Positions 46,401-58,800 of a stretch of 64,000 nucleotides of DNA are shown in pieces (position 1 is the first letter of the stretch; each line of letters begins with the position of its first letter). The translations under genes and the position numbers were made by a program. This stretch comes from Brachypodium distachyon (lineage: Eukaryota > Streptophyta > Magnoliopsida > Poales > Poaceae), in NCBI RefSeq assembly GCF_000005505.3, contig NC_016135.3:6651501-6715500 (forward strand), read 5' to 3'. The notes under the pieces were generated by a model, which saw nothing but the letters and a program-made list of their open reading frames with translations, had not been told where the DNA came from and ran no database searches.

Positions 46401-49400
46401 AACCTGGATGGAACAAGTCCAATAAGAACTCCAACTAAGGAGTTTGCATAATAAATACGCATGTACAGCAACAACAGTATACCTCAGAGTGTTGCCTTGG
46501 CAGAAATCACTTGGTGATGGATGATCAGGCAAGTATTGCAAATTTGCAGAAGACAAAGGTGTCAACTTGTCTTCGTGTGTCTGATCCGCTGCAGATGTAC
46601 TACTGACCTGGTTGTCAGAGATGCCATGACCGTGCCCAGAGATACAACCATTAGGTGCCCCTTGCTTCCTATCAGGGCAATCAGGCTGATGGAAAAGAGC
46701 AGCAGCAACAGTGCTTGCCATATCCTTGTCTTTAAAAATGTGAAGTATGCAGCAGAGCAGATACATTGAAGTACTGACACTTATCAATAATTCCTAGGGA
46801 ACAGAAATGAAACATAAGAAATTATCCTAGTTGTCAGAACAATATAAGTGCAAAGGTATTCCTCGTTATACTCACAGTGCTCTGCCTTTGCAATGATGGG
46901 AGTACGATCCGAAATACCAAAAGTTGCAGGATATTTTCAGTGATGAAATCTCCTAGATCAGGAATACCAGAAGACATAACGTCACTGAAATAATACAGTG
47001 CATCTTCAATTTGCACAATTGCATCTTCAATGGAGGCCATTGCCACAGAGGAGCTTGCATTCCTACAAGTCAGAATACAGACGGAAGACTTAAGAGTTGC
47101 TTCTCAAAAGTTGACATCTCTGAACCTATTATATACCAAGCTTACCGTGAAGAACGCACAACCAACTTATCCAGGTCAATGCATTGCTTTTGAAAATGCT
47201 TGACCATGTCAGAGAAATAATCTGATAGTGGCACACGCGAAACAAATCTGTTAACAGATTCATCTCCAACTGAAACAAGAATTGCACGATAAGTAAAAAA
47301 GTAGAAAATACAAGTGCATGTATAACGGAGCTATAATATGCCACTGAGGCCTTACCACCTACCATGGTAGACATTAAGTGTCAAGGTACGTATAGCAACT
47401 CGTATCATGCTATCCTCATGAAAAGCAAACTTTAAAGCCTCGACATATAAAGGAAAGGAAATGACCTCATCCTGCATATCACATAGAGAAAATTAGTAAC
47501 AAGGAACCTACAGTTCCTATAGAGCCAGCCTAGCTCAACTAATACAAACTTTAAAAAAAATACTTAAAAAATAACGATCCAAGAAACTTTATCCTTGTTT
47601 CCTATTTTATTGTGGGTTTGATAAGAACCCTTTTTGCTTTCTTGATAAAAAATCGAAAAAAAGCGTTTTTTCTTTTTTCTATAACCTGCAACCTGCTTTT
47701 TTTATTATAACAAGTCCTATATGGAAATACCCGCTAAAGAGAAAATCTATCTGATTGCCTCTCGGCCCATATCTATTTTTCAAAATAAAAAAGAAGAATT
47801 TTCTTCTTTTTTTATTAACATTAAGAAAAAAGAATATAACTAAAATGGAATTGGCAATATAATTTTTATAGACTTTTGAAAGAAAAAAGAAGGTTTTTTG
47901 CAATCGTTATTTCTTGCTTCTATCATATCACGGAAACCGTTCGATTTGGAACGGGGAGAGATGGCTGAGTGGACTAAAGCGGCGGATTGCTAATCCGTTG
48001 TACAATTTTTTTGTACCGAGGGTTCGAATCCCTCTCTTTCCGCTCCCTCGTATCATTTAGGACTTTCTTGATATTACAATAGGATTGCTGGCATCGATGA
48101 CATATTAACAATCTTCCAAATTGTGTCAAAGAAAACAAAAACATGGACTGTGGCTAAGGCCCTCGATGTGCGATCATGAATATCAGACATCCAATGTGCC
48201 CTAGGCACGATGGCACCAGGCAGGCCCGAATATGCATAGCACTCTACCCTCCAACAGTTTACTTAATCCACGCTTCCTGTAAAAGTGTTATCCTGGTGTT
48301 GGAACATAAGGATATATATGCTGGACTAAACCTATCTAAACTCCCTCTGTGAGACTAGTGGCACCATACTACTGGGTCGGGGTATTACAGACCAGGCTTT
48401 GGAAACATGCAATCACTGCAGGTTGCCTGCCTATTCTCCTGGCTGGCATGGCATGAAGCCCTCTCCTAGCTCAAATCAACGGCTCAACCACCCGCCGTTT
48501 AGGATTTCGGGAGCTGGTGGTCCTCCGTGATACTGTGGCGCGCCTATTGGCCAGGGCAAGGGCCTCTCGTAGATGATCCCATCGACCGCTTACTGCATTT
48601 GGAAGAACCATAACAGGTGCACTTTTGACAGGGGCGCCATGACGCTGCCAAACTTCTGGAGACCATAAAAAGCTGAAGCAAAATCTTGGCCAACAGAAGG
48701 CACGGCAGGAAGATACGTTCTACCTGACATTGGCATCTAACATAGCCTTCGTGGCTTTGCCTATACGTAGCTTGTACATAGCAGGGAGATGTCAAGCTTT
48801 GAAGCTTGCTCAAAAAAATAATTTTGCAGTTCAGTTCAATGAGTGTAGCATTTAATCTGAGAAGGCCTGTTTGGAATTGGCAGCTAGGAATTTTCCCTAT
48901 TCTACACAACACAGAAATGATCCAAAGAAGAAGGCAAGGAAACACAACACTGTTAATTTGTATGTGTAGTGAAAGGAAATAGAAAAATACATTTTTTGTC
49001 GTCACAAGCAAGGAAATTGTGTTCTTGTTCAACTTTCCACTTATTGCCCTTCAAGAGAGAAGAATCAAGTTAGCCAACACATAATGATAACCAGTGGCCA
49101 CAAAAAAACATGATGTAAGTAATAACATTACAAACCGTAGAAAGGATATGTAGTATGATAGCATCTCCTCTATTTGAAAATCATATGAGTAAGTTATCAA
49201 GAAGTTGATATGTTCATTGCTGAAAATATAGTCTGTACAAAAGTGGAAGATTAGATCATTCAACCGTGCAGTATTGCAACCATAGCAAATATACTGCAAT
49301 ACTGATGAACTTACAAACTGAATGTTCATTTCTTAAATTTTGGATCATGATACTCATCGTCTGCAGCAGCTGTAGTGACACTCTGGATAGCTTAGAAATT

Positions 49401-52290
49401 CTCAGAATACGAGCAAATTCACCCATGATCTCCTGCTCCATGAAGAATCTGAAACATATTTCAATTACATAAATAGATACCCTGCAAAGTTCCTACACTA
49501 CAGGCTGGTCACCTTCCACTGCATAGCCGATTAAATGTGCTATCACGTACTATGTGCCTTTGTCTAATACTTACTCGAAAAATGATGCATCGTGCTGGTC
49601 GCCGTATATCATCAGTTCCGCAATTGATCTCAACGCTTCAACCACAAAATCCTTCATAAAGCATCAAAGCTAATGGATCAACAGAAAAATTCATTAAAAA
49701 AAACTTAAAATAACGAGGATGGCCAGCTTGCACTACCTTATTAGCTTCATAAATGACATGAACCTTTTGTAGCTGCTCTGTTAGATACCTGCAGCAGGGG
49801 TCATGTCTTAGGATTAATATGGAAGAACCACACAAATAGAAGAAAAAAACAACACTCTAACATATAGCGTGAATAGAACCAAGATGAAGAAGTTCCGACT
49901 TAGTGAGCAGCACAAAGAAAATGTGGACTTTGGTTTTCAACAAATATCAAATGTACACAGTAATTATTAACCAGAAACACAAACCCTAATAAGATCGAGG
50001 ACCTTCTTGGGTGAGGTTTTTGGCACAAAAAAGGTGTAAAATACAGGTAGATTTTCCATGCCAGCCCAGAAGGAGATGGCTAGTTTTTTGCTGGGCTGAA
50101 ACTGACTGTTTGCCTAATAACCTTGCCGGAGAACACTAGTAGGTGCCCCCCCCCCCCCCCCAATTCTTATACAAGGTAGGGGAGACACCGCGAGGGGCGA
50201 GGCGACACGGCAAGGGGAGGTAGGGCGGCCATGCCTCCAACACCACCTGGATTCTCCATTGGGTTCCCAGTGACGACTGAGCTCATCCAAGCCAACACCA
50301 GGCCCCCTATTATGAATTTGAATGCCTCCTCTGCGGGACCTCAACCCCGACATCCTCTGCACCGTAGCTGACGCAAACCTTCTTCCTCTAATCTATTCCA
50401 TTATGACGAAAGGCTACAGTGGCAGGTTGCTCCCCGACCCCTCCACTCAAGGATATGTGGTCTTCCATCTTCCTTCCATGTGAGCACTTTACACCTTCTA
50501 ACCTGTTGAAGGCAAGCACATTTGAACTTGTTCCTTGGTCATGGAGGAAGCAAGGAAATCTGTTTGTCCCTCCATTCTTCTTGAATGTTTTTCAGCTGTC
50601 TTGCTGATGTGGCCCGACCTGCCATGTTATCTGTGTGCGCTTTTTTTGTTTCTGTGTTGTTTATTACTTCTGCATGGAGAATGCAGAATGAAGAACCTGT
50701 GCAATCTGAACCGCTCTCATGGGACATTGAGCAAATGCGTATCAAGTCATGCAGATTCAGTTGCAGTCAATTTGTCCATGGGCAATCATATGTATATGAT
50801 TTGAGTTGCATTTTTGAAAGAAACTGCTCCTACACAATTTTATTCTTTTCTTTATGAATGTTGTAAGCTTCTGGTAACAAATTAGCAGAATTAATAACAT
50901 ATTGCAGATTCTGAACCTCCAAGGAGCACTTCCAGAGGCTCAATCTGCAATATGATTGGGGATATGCATCTGTAATTTCTTTAAACTATAGTCAAATGAT
51001 GCAATTTGAAATGCTGGTTTTATGTGTGGATTTGTCGTCTGGGTTTTACCTGCGGCATTTAGTTATTTTAGATCTCTGTAATATACATCGGGCGTTCACT
51101 GGAACATGTTGATAGTTTAATGTTTAGCTCACTGAGAAGTATTAAAAACTGGTGTTGGGTATGTGTATGCTTAGCTTGCTCAACTAGCCCAGTTTACTAG
51201 CAGGCAAGCCACCCTGTGTACCCAAACACCATTTTAAGAGGGAAAAGATATTCAGTTGTATTCAATGTTTTTTTAGTGCACAGTAGCATATGAGGGTAAG
51301 TTATTTACACATGGAGAACTTTATAGGGTTGCTAAGCAGGGACTTGGTCGTTTTTTCCAGCAGATTGACTAGACAAAATCTGTAACCAAATACTTGAAGA
51401 GAAAGACAAGTTCAAGTTATCTATATGAGTGAGATTTGTCTTTCTTTTCACCTGCAAGTACATGCCTTATATTAGCAAACAGAAAAACTGGGGTTTATTA
51501 TTATTTAGAGACAATTGTCGCTGATAACAAGAACATAGCAGCAAACAAACTTTACATGCCCAAGTGGAGACTAATATTGCTGAACAAATAAGAATTTTAG
51601 TTGTGCGCTTAATCTGTGTATGTATTTCATATGTTTCTTCCTTTGCAGATCGCCTAGTACAAAAAGATCTGTTATTGTCATTAATCCTCTGAGCTCTAAA
51701 AATTATGTGAGAGAAAAAAATAACTCCATAGATGTTTTATATTTGTCCAACTTGTTTTTCTCTATTTACAAATGCAAAAGCAATAAATAGATGAAAATAT
51801 TTTTACTCTCAGTCTCAAGGAAAACTGTTAAAGAAACACAATCTTTTAAAGCTAGTGCACATTAGCTCCATGCTACAGGACATCATTTGGTTAACTTGGA
51901 TAAGTTAACAGCCTCCCTTGGTCTTCATTCATTAAAAAAAATGACTACCTATACTCCTGTTGCAATGATACGCATCATCGGACCAGTTCCGTCGCACTAA
52001 ACCAAGCTGAACAACTCTGAAAATGGTGAGAGAACCTTGTCAAAGGTCATGCAATTGGTTCCCGAGTGAGAAGCAATTGGCGGCCCAAGTGTCCTCCCGC
52101 TTTCCCCAACCCGATTAGAATTGAACAGAACAGAACAGAACAGAGGCGAGACTTTACACAATCGTTAAAGCGGCACAGATCTGCAAGCGGCGGCCTCCGA
52201 ATACCTAACGAGACTGGGAAGGAGAGAGGGGGGCACACACCGGAGCTCTTCGATGGAGAAGCGGTTCCTGGTCCGCCAGAACAGCCACAT
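40424..52290 (-). CDS. TT9: TT9/GFS9-like (CLEC16A/FPL family) membrane-trafficking protein, 21 exons
   Basis: Arabidopsis TT9/GFS9 is a Golgi-associated peripheral membrane protein needed for vacuolar transport and flavonoid accumulation. Minus-strand exons: 52290-52241, 49788-49737, 49651-49575, 49448-49315, 49232-49136, 49048-48991, 47471-47363, 47269-47146, 47062-46876, 46793-46483, 45497-45409, 45324-45254, 44696-44586, 43356-43294, 43122-42985, 42182-42077, ~41989-41912, 41825-41779, 41297-41138, 41046-40883, 40738-40424. The start is [19 protein letters not shown]. The FPL domain ([60 protein letters not shown]) fills exons 2-6. The C-terminal signature [20 protein letters not shown] and [15 protein letters not shown] with [12 protein letters not shown] is in exons 20-21. 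Total 846 aa, near the known length. Exon 17 is odd: frame needs it to begin at 41989, but the preceding bases are GG, not AG. The first AG, two bases later, gives a stop after a few codons. The gene may therefore be defective. Confidence 0.9.
45125..45221. repeat. 29-bp direct repeat in TT9 intron 12/13 region
   Basis: gcagtactggtgaatacact plus atttccaaa occurs at 45125-45153 and again at 45193-45221, 68 bp apart. The spacer also ends in a ttccaaag phrase. It looks like a recent local duplication. Confidence 0.8.
47787..47812 (+). terminator. Plastid-type 3' stem-loop in the NUPT
   Basis: aaaaaagaagaa and ttcttctttttt form a perfect 12-bp stem with a TT loop. In plastids such hairpins lie at mRNA 3' ends. 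It could be the one following psbI, but this is inferred from position only. Confidence 0.35.
47955..48042 (+). tRNA. trnS-GCU: tRNA-Ser(GCU), plastid-derived copy
   Basis: This 88-bp sequence folds as a class II serine tRNA. It has a GGAGAGA acceptor strand paired with TCTTTCC (one G-T pair), discriminator G, GGCTGAGTGG D-arm, anticodon stem GGATTGCTAATCC with anticodon GCT, a long variable arm (gttgtacaatttttttgtac) and a T-arm GGGTTCGAATCCC. No encoded CCA. The sequence is the plastid trnS-GCU type, here in antisense orientation within an intron. It is likely not used as a nuclear tRNA, although its A and B boxes are intact. Confidence 0.9.
50146..50161. repeat. Run of 16 C in TT9 intron 1
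   Basis: An uninterrupted C16 homopolymer, which is G16 in the sense strand of the TT9-like transcript. It lies at the edge of a short GC-rich patch (50150-50400). The length may be unreliable in the assembly. The remaining 2.4-kb intron shows no gene. Confidence 0.85.
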
Positions 52291-52677
52291 GGCCGCGAAT
52301 CCGCTGCGCCCAGCGGCGTCGGCGTGGGGGTCGAACGAGGCGGCGCCGACGTGGTGCGGGGATCCCTCACCCTGCGCGCCCCACGGTGCCGCCGCGGCAG
52401 CAGGAGGAGGGGGGGCGCATCGCATCCGCGGCGGCGGCGATCGCCGGCGCTCGTTGGGGGGAAGGATCGGGAACTCACTTTTTACTTCTTTTTTTTCTTC
52501 GCCCTCTTCCGCTGGGTTTTCGCTATCTTTTTCGCCGCCCGGTTGCGTCGTTTGGTTGTCGCGCTGGCTTGGCTTCCCGCGAGGTTGTGCTATGGCCGAC
52601 GACACGAGGCTGCAGGCGTGCAGCGGACGTTGTACGTTTTCCGTTTCGGTTTTCCTTCGTACGGGAAGTCTTTTTTA

Positions 52678-53337
52678 GGGCCTGATTGGGACGTCGTTTT
52701 CGGGTGCAATACCGGGTATTAGCCTGGGCTGTAAAAGAATACAATCCCAGCTTGCTGGGCGTTTTCGTTTTACTTTCCGTCCGGATTTAGCCCATTACAC
52801 GCGAGAAGATTTACGGATGTGGGAAGACCGGAAAAGAAAAACGGGAGGAGAAGGAAGAGGGCGACCACGCCGTCGGGATGGGAGAGATCTAGAAAACCCG
52901 CGCCGCCGGCGACGAGAATAGGATCAGGACGCGTTCTGCTACGGCTCCGACGGCGCTGGGTGTCGGATATCAGAGCGATTCCGGCGGCGCGAGGCATCGG
53001 CAGCAAAACGGCTTCCGACGGCGTGAGGCGTTGGCAACCGGAGCAGCTCCGGCGGCGCAAGTCGGCGGCGAGGTTAGCTTCCTGGCTTCCCGCAACCTCC
53101 GCCGCTCCCTCTACCCAACCTCGGTCACCGACGGTGCCTGCGGCTTGCCGCGTGAAGATGAGATTTTTGCTTCCTTCTGCCTAACGATGGGATGCCCAGA
53201 GAAATACCTCCGATCCAATCAACGGTACACGAGCTGAAGAAAATACCTTTGTATTGGAGTGGTATTTTGGGGGCCTAGTATAATACCCCTGTAATGAGTT
53301 ACGAGGGAATATATTTCCCATGCTCCCAAGCGGGGCC
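52678..53337. mobile_element. Tourist/Harbinger-like element, 660 bp, with GC-rich core
   Basis: The left end gggcctgattggga and the complement of the right end (ggccccgcttggga) agree at 10 of 14 positions. TTA flanks both sides (52675-52677 and 53338-53340), the Harbinger target. The core 52830-53180 is GC-rich with open frames on both strands and no recognised family. It lies about 390 bp upstream of the TT9-like start codon. Confidence 0.65.
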
Positions 53338-53340
53338 TTA

Positions 53341-55883
53341 CCGATCACCGATCAGAGCCAGTCAACTTATCACACATGGCTCATGGCCGTGGAAATACGA
53401 TTTTTTTTGTCTTTCTATAAAATCACACCCGTGGATCATTGTAAAAAATGCTCACCGAAACACATCTAAAAAATGTCCTATGGAGTCCCAGCAACCGCCA
53501 CACATGACACCTTCCGCCTTCTCAAGTGGTGACGGTCGTCCCGGGCCAACTGGGCTGGCAGAAAGTGAAGTGGACCCCGTGCATTGCTCGCTTACGATTA
53601 CAAGGTTGGGAGGGCTGCCTTTCCATTGACGAGCGGGGTGGAAATACATACCTTGCGAAAAAACGTGTTTTCTTTTTCTGTTGATGTGATCGGATTCCCA
53701 AGCAACGGGATGAGGAAGCGTAGGCCTATGTCAATCACAGGGAGGAGCACCTTTCGTCCCTTAGATCAGCACATTCATGATGTTGCTTAGTTGTTAACTT
53801 AGCTCGTAATTAGGTGTGGAATGCAGTATTAATTAGTTAAGTACCGTTGTTCCGTGAGATGTTCCCAATATTAGGATGGAAAGAAGGAACGGAACTCGGT
53901 CTAAGATAGTCTTCACATCACCAAGTGACTTCATCTTCGGAACGATACTTCCACTAAATCTTAAGAAAATGAATGGTCTAGAGTGCTGGCCTTGTGTTCA
54001 CTATGCTCAAGAATCTTCGGAGAAACTTTACGAGAGGTCAAGTATTTCTTCATTTCTACCTCGTCGATCTAAGAAATCAGTTTCTCAGGTACACAAAGAT
54101 TTTCTTTAGTTGAGAGATATGGAATACATCATGTACATCTACTACTAAAGAAAGTCAAACTTATAAAATACCTCACTTCTCTAGTGAAGAATCTTTAAAA
54201 ATCCAACATATCGAGGTGCTAATTTACCTTTCAGGCCAGATCTCTATGTGCCTTCTTTGACCATACCATGAATCGCCAATTTAGAACACATGTTTACGAC
54301 AACGGTCAGCACAACTCTTCTAATAGAACTAGGCTGCCTTAAGCTTTTTTCTGACTATCCTGGCACTCTCTTCGTCTTCCATGATCAAGTCAGGACCGAA
54401 CAGGCTTATTTCCCAGTCTCGGACCAACTCAAATGGGGTCTGGCAAGGTCTACCATACAAAAATTAACAAGATGACATTGAAAGTGCATCCATGCCCTAA
54501 GTTGATTTTGTTGGTTCATGATAATCGATTATGGGACCAATGAGCTTCATGAGTATATGAACAGCGAACATCCCCAAAGAAGTGAAAAGAAGGATGAACG
54601 ATGACCCGTATGAAGAAAGACTACGGATTGGTACAAGTTATTTATAAAAAAGAACTCCGTATTTTGGTTAACTTTGTTCAGTTTGACTCAAAAGGAAAGC
54701 AGTACCGTCAAAGAGTCGATGAACAGCTGATGAGGTGGAATATAACCAAGATATACACCAACACATACTTGAGCGATGCCAAAACCTAGTTTTCAGCATC
54801 TTTCCGAAAATTCAGAGGGCCCGAGTTCGGAGTCCGGAAATGTTTCGAAATCCAGTGTTCCAACAAACGCATAGGGTCCGGAAAAACCCGAGAATGTGCC
54901 TAACATGCAGCTTTTGAGTAGGGCTTTGTTAGCCCGTCCTTCATTTCTTCTCGTAAGAAATTCCCACCATTTTTCAAACACCACCACAAGGAGACTCACC
55001 CTTACGTGGTTGTTACCCCTGAAAAATGGAAATCCACCATTTGAAGGGCCGAGCCGCCCCGGCCTGCACCATACTTCACTAGCACCTTTCAACCACCATA
55101 CCCCTTTAGTGGCGGTACTGAGTTAGCTAAAACCGAAGCCGCCATTGGAGGGCACTGAGCCACAAATGTAGGGTATCCGCATTATAAACAGTGAAAAGTA
55201 GATGACCTAGTTTAACAAAATTGTACTAAATCTGAGACACTGATTATGAATCGGAGTAAAATACAATAAACAAAAATTCAAACACCTAACAAAGCAAACA
55301 AGAACACGCAATCTACAGCATGGCCATGATTCAAACAAGAGGAAAACAACAAGCGCATCAATCCGCAACAGATCTTAGGAGATTAAATAGCTTCTCTCAT
55401 CACATTCTATATTTGCCATGCTTAGCCACACTGGAATTTGTGCATAACCTGAAACACTTGAAATCCAAGTTTAAGCTTCCCTTCAAGATAACTAATTACG
55501 AGAGAAATAATCATGCCGTACATATTCTCTTATTCACAACTAGAGAACTACCACTAAGATCTGTCTCAAACACAGATCTGGCAGTGATACCCTATCAAAT
55601 GTATTGATCACTATAATTGCCAGAACGAGTAACCATTACAGGCTTCAAGCATCCGGTATTAAAAAATAAGTCCGGGGATAACGACACAAAAGATGTGTGC
55701 AGCTCCAGGCTTATGATAACCATCAGAGGATAAACTCAAAGATTGAAGACTGCTAGTTCAGACATTATGCTCATTGAAACAAAAACAGTATCATGACAAC
55801 TTAGTGTCCCTAAATTGATCAAAGAATGAGAGCGATTTACAATTCCATTAGGCATAGCTGTCAGCAAAATGAATCTGGGAGTC
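53341..55883. other. Intergenic, no gene recognised
   Basis: Only short frames of 60-110 codons without family resemblance. Phrases at 54800-54920 (gagtccggaaatgtttcgaaa, ggtccggaaaaac) resemble decayed gypsy LTR sequence, but no ends were found. The right part (55150-55883) holds the 3' flank of the RUS1-like gene. Confidence 0.4.
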
Positions 55884-58800
55884 CTATGAAGGAACAACAT
55901 CTCCAACGCGTATTCTTACAGGCAAGGGTCTAGCAATCAGACCATCCATCACCCAGCCACCATCTGAACCATCCTGCTTGACATGCCTAAACTCTCTCTG
56001 AGCGTAATCCAGTGATACTTCAAGCCTCCCCCCTGGCCTACACGCTGAGGCAACATTGCATGGTTTGGGCCCCATATATTTCTCCAACCAGTAGAGATAG
56101 TTAACATGAAATACAGATTTCAGCATGTCTTCTGGAGAAGATCCCTCTTTAAGAACAACCTGCAAATGACATATTTGTCAATTAGTTCTAAGAATAAAGT
56201 TGAGGAAACAGTTGCTTTAAGATGAACTCACACAAAATTTCCCCTTGTATTCCAAAAGAAGGTATTGCTCATCTTTGTATAAATCAAACAGTGCACATGC
56301 ATCTTCCTCATTGTCAATTATTTCGCTCAGTTTAGAGCCCAATTGTAACCGTCGACAAATTCTGTCTGCAGCATCTTTTGCTTCTGCTGACAAAATCTTG
56401 TTTTGCTGGTGAAAAAATTCAAGGAACCAAACATAATGAGAGACAAATAAAATCAAGCAGGACAAATTTTTAATTGAAAAATTACTTTACTATTATCAAT
56501 TAAACAAAATAGTTATAAGTACAAGTGATTCCAACAAAAAAAGGGGCAATTATTATACTTGGACATTAACAAACACATGTAGAATGTGCTCCTCATTCTT
56601 TATTCTCTAAAACGAAATGAAATATATCTCCTCAAGAAAATATACTTTTTAAACATGTCTGTTCTAGCAGGTGATTAAAATTTTAAAAAATATCTTAGAA
56701 AGTGGGAATATTAAACTAAGCATTATATCAGTTGGGAAAGGACAAGAACAGTTGATGATATGATAGTCAAAAGTATTCTTGACTTACTTTAAGTTTAGCA
56801 CCCATGGAAGAATTCAGAAAAAGTGGTTCCTCGTCATTAACCTCTTTGACTGAAGAAACTTGTCCACTTAATAGATATTCACTAAACACCAAACCTACGG
56901 AAAAGAATTATTTAGGAAAAGACTTAAAGACACCTTGAGCAATATTGAATGCCAAAGAAAAGCATGGGATGAGCTAATATGTACAAGCATATATATTTAT
57001 ATATATATATATATAGTAATATGACAAAAACAAAAAACCACAATGTGCCATAAAGTGTGAACCTCAAATGTGGCAGTAAAAGAAAGGAAAATTATGAGTG
57101 GAAATCATCATTAACAAGGAAAGTCTAACTTTCCAACATTAAAAGTTCTATATTGTGTTACTTTATGTGGGGTATTCCCTTCAAAAGGCGCAAAGCCCAG
57201 CCGGTGGCAGGACAGAATGATCCTTGATGGGAAGTGTCAGTTCTTATTTCAAAGTTTAAGTATGTTAGGAAGAGAGTCTGAATCCTAGCTTGATTCCAAG
57301 TCGGTCGTGTGTATGGCTTTTCATCTATGTAAAGAGGCAGACACGGCTGGTTTAATCAAGCAATCAATAAGGAAGTTTTAGTTCCTAATCTCCTGCTGCC
57401 TCTTCTACCCCCATTACCTCCCTCTCAAAAGTTGACAGCACGTGCACCCACCAGCAGGTGATTCATAGGCCCTCCTGTGCACCGTTTTAACAAGAATTGC
57501 ACATGAATTTTTGCCTGGTTCAATCAAGTTCAGTTATGTTTTTATGCATCACGAAGATAATGGTCTATCAAGCCAACCATTTTACGTTTTACTCATATAA
57601 AAGCTGTGAACATATCAGGATTCAGAACTATGAAGACGTAAGCATAAAATAATGCGCTTCTGCAGGAGAGGAGATTTTATTTTACTTGCACGGTAAGGAT
57701 TCAGTGTCCTCAGCTGAATTGATTGATAAGACTTGAGGTTGCAATACATGTGAACTACAGTAACACCAGCAAATGAAATAAGAGCTAATGGTACTGATGA
57801 GCCAATTTGGTTAGCTAACGCTATGCCAAGCATTATGCCCAGAAACTTGCTAACCATTCCCTGAGCTTCACCCTTTGCAATGACCTGAAACATAATTCAA
57901 TTGATTTCAGTCACTCATACTTCCTTTTAAGATAGAGGTAAAGGTTTTATGTTGAGTTCTTTTTAAGATAAATGCCAGGAGTGCAGTCTAGAAGAAATAA
58001 ACAAAATGGTCTCGTGCAGCTATACGCCTATACTCATGCACAGCAAGGTGGGCCTGATAACAAACATCCAAACCATAAGAAATATGTGTGTGCACACCAT
58101 TCAATACATTCCCTAACATTAATGACAGATACATAAAATGTAAGCATGATCGGAGATAGACTCATATATACATCTTTCTTATAGGATTTGTTTCCACCCC
58201 TAATCTTCGCTGCCTCACTGGAGATCATCCAAACCACTGGGTCCAAGGGCAGAGTACTGATACAACACCTCGTCCCACACAGTGCTTTGTGACACCCCCA
58301 CCCTGCATTATCTATGGGCATGATTATACCTAGGCATGGGCTGCTTCACTTTTCAGCCTGAAGCCTGGCCCAAAAGCCCAAAAAGCCTAGAATGAATAAA
58401 AAATAATGTTTTTTGAAAATACGTACAGAACATCAATTTTTTATCCCGAAAATGATTATTCTAATATTTTTTATAGCCAAAACATGTGTTTTCCGGGCCT
58501 TGGGCCGGGCTTGTGGGATTTGCTACCGGGCTTTACGAAGCCTGGCCCAGCCCGGCCAGACGAATGCCTAGGTATAGGCATGATCTCCCGTCCTTGTGTA
58601 GTTACGAAGCAGGCGATGCTCATGTTCCAGCAGTGCAGCATTTGATTACGGAACGCAACGCTTTCCTCCAAGATGTTCAGGATTGAAGATAAGAAGGAAC
58701 AGGGAGCGCTTGATCCTCAAGTTACCGTCTGCATCAATATCTAATTTGTTTCCAAGCTTTTTAGTGCTTATCTCATCCTTAAGATTTGGTTTAAGCTTTC

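Larger units (their letters stand above)
47573..48057 (+). other. Plastid DNA insertion (NUPT), psbI-trnS intergenic region
   Basis: A complete plastid-type trnS-GCU with several hundred bases of AT-rich upstream sequence sits inside intron 6 of the TT9-like gene. The upstream part has the plastid look (poly-A/T runs, an A/T hairpin, tatatggaaatacccgctaa), in contrast to the flanking intron. The limits are estimated from composition: left near the run of A before 47573, right shortly after the tRNA. No psbI or psbD codons are seen. Confidence 0.7.

Noticed and set aside
47955..48042. Functional nuclear tRNA-Ser gene
   Set aside because: The sequence is of plastid type with plastid flanks, lies antisense in an intron, and is better explained as transferred organelle DNA.
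48544..49032. Minus-strand open frame of 162 codons
   Set aside because: It is TT9 exon 6 (48991-49048) running past its donor into intron 6; the added residues match nothing.
52047..52722. Large GC-rich frames on both strands
   Set aside because: Shadows around the short first exon of the TT9-like gene and its leader. Only [16 protein letters not shown] is supported.
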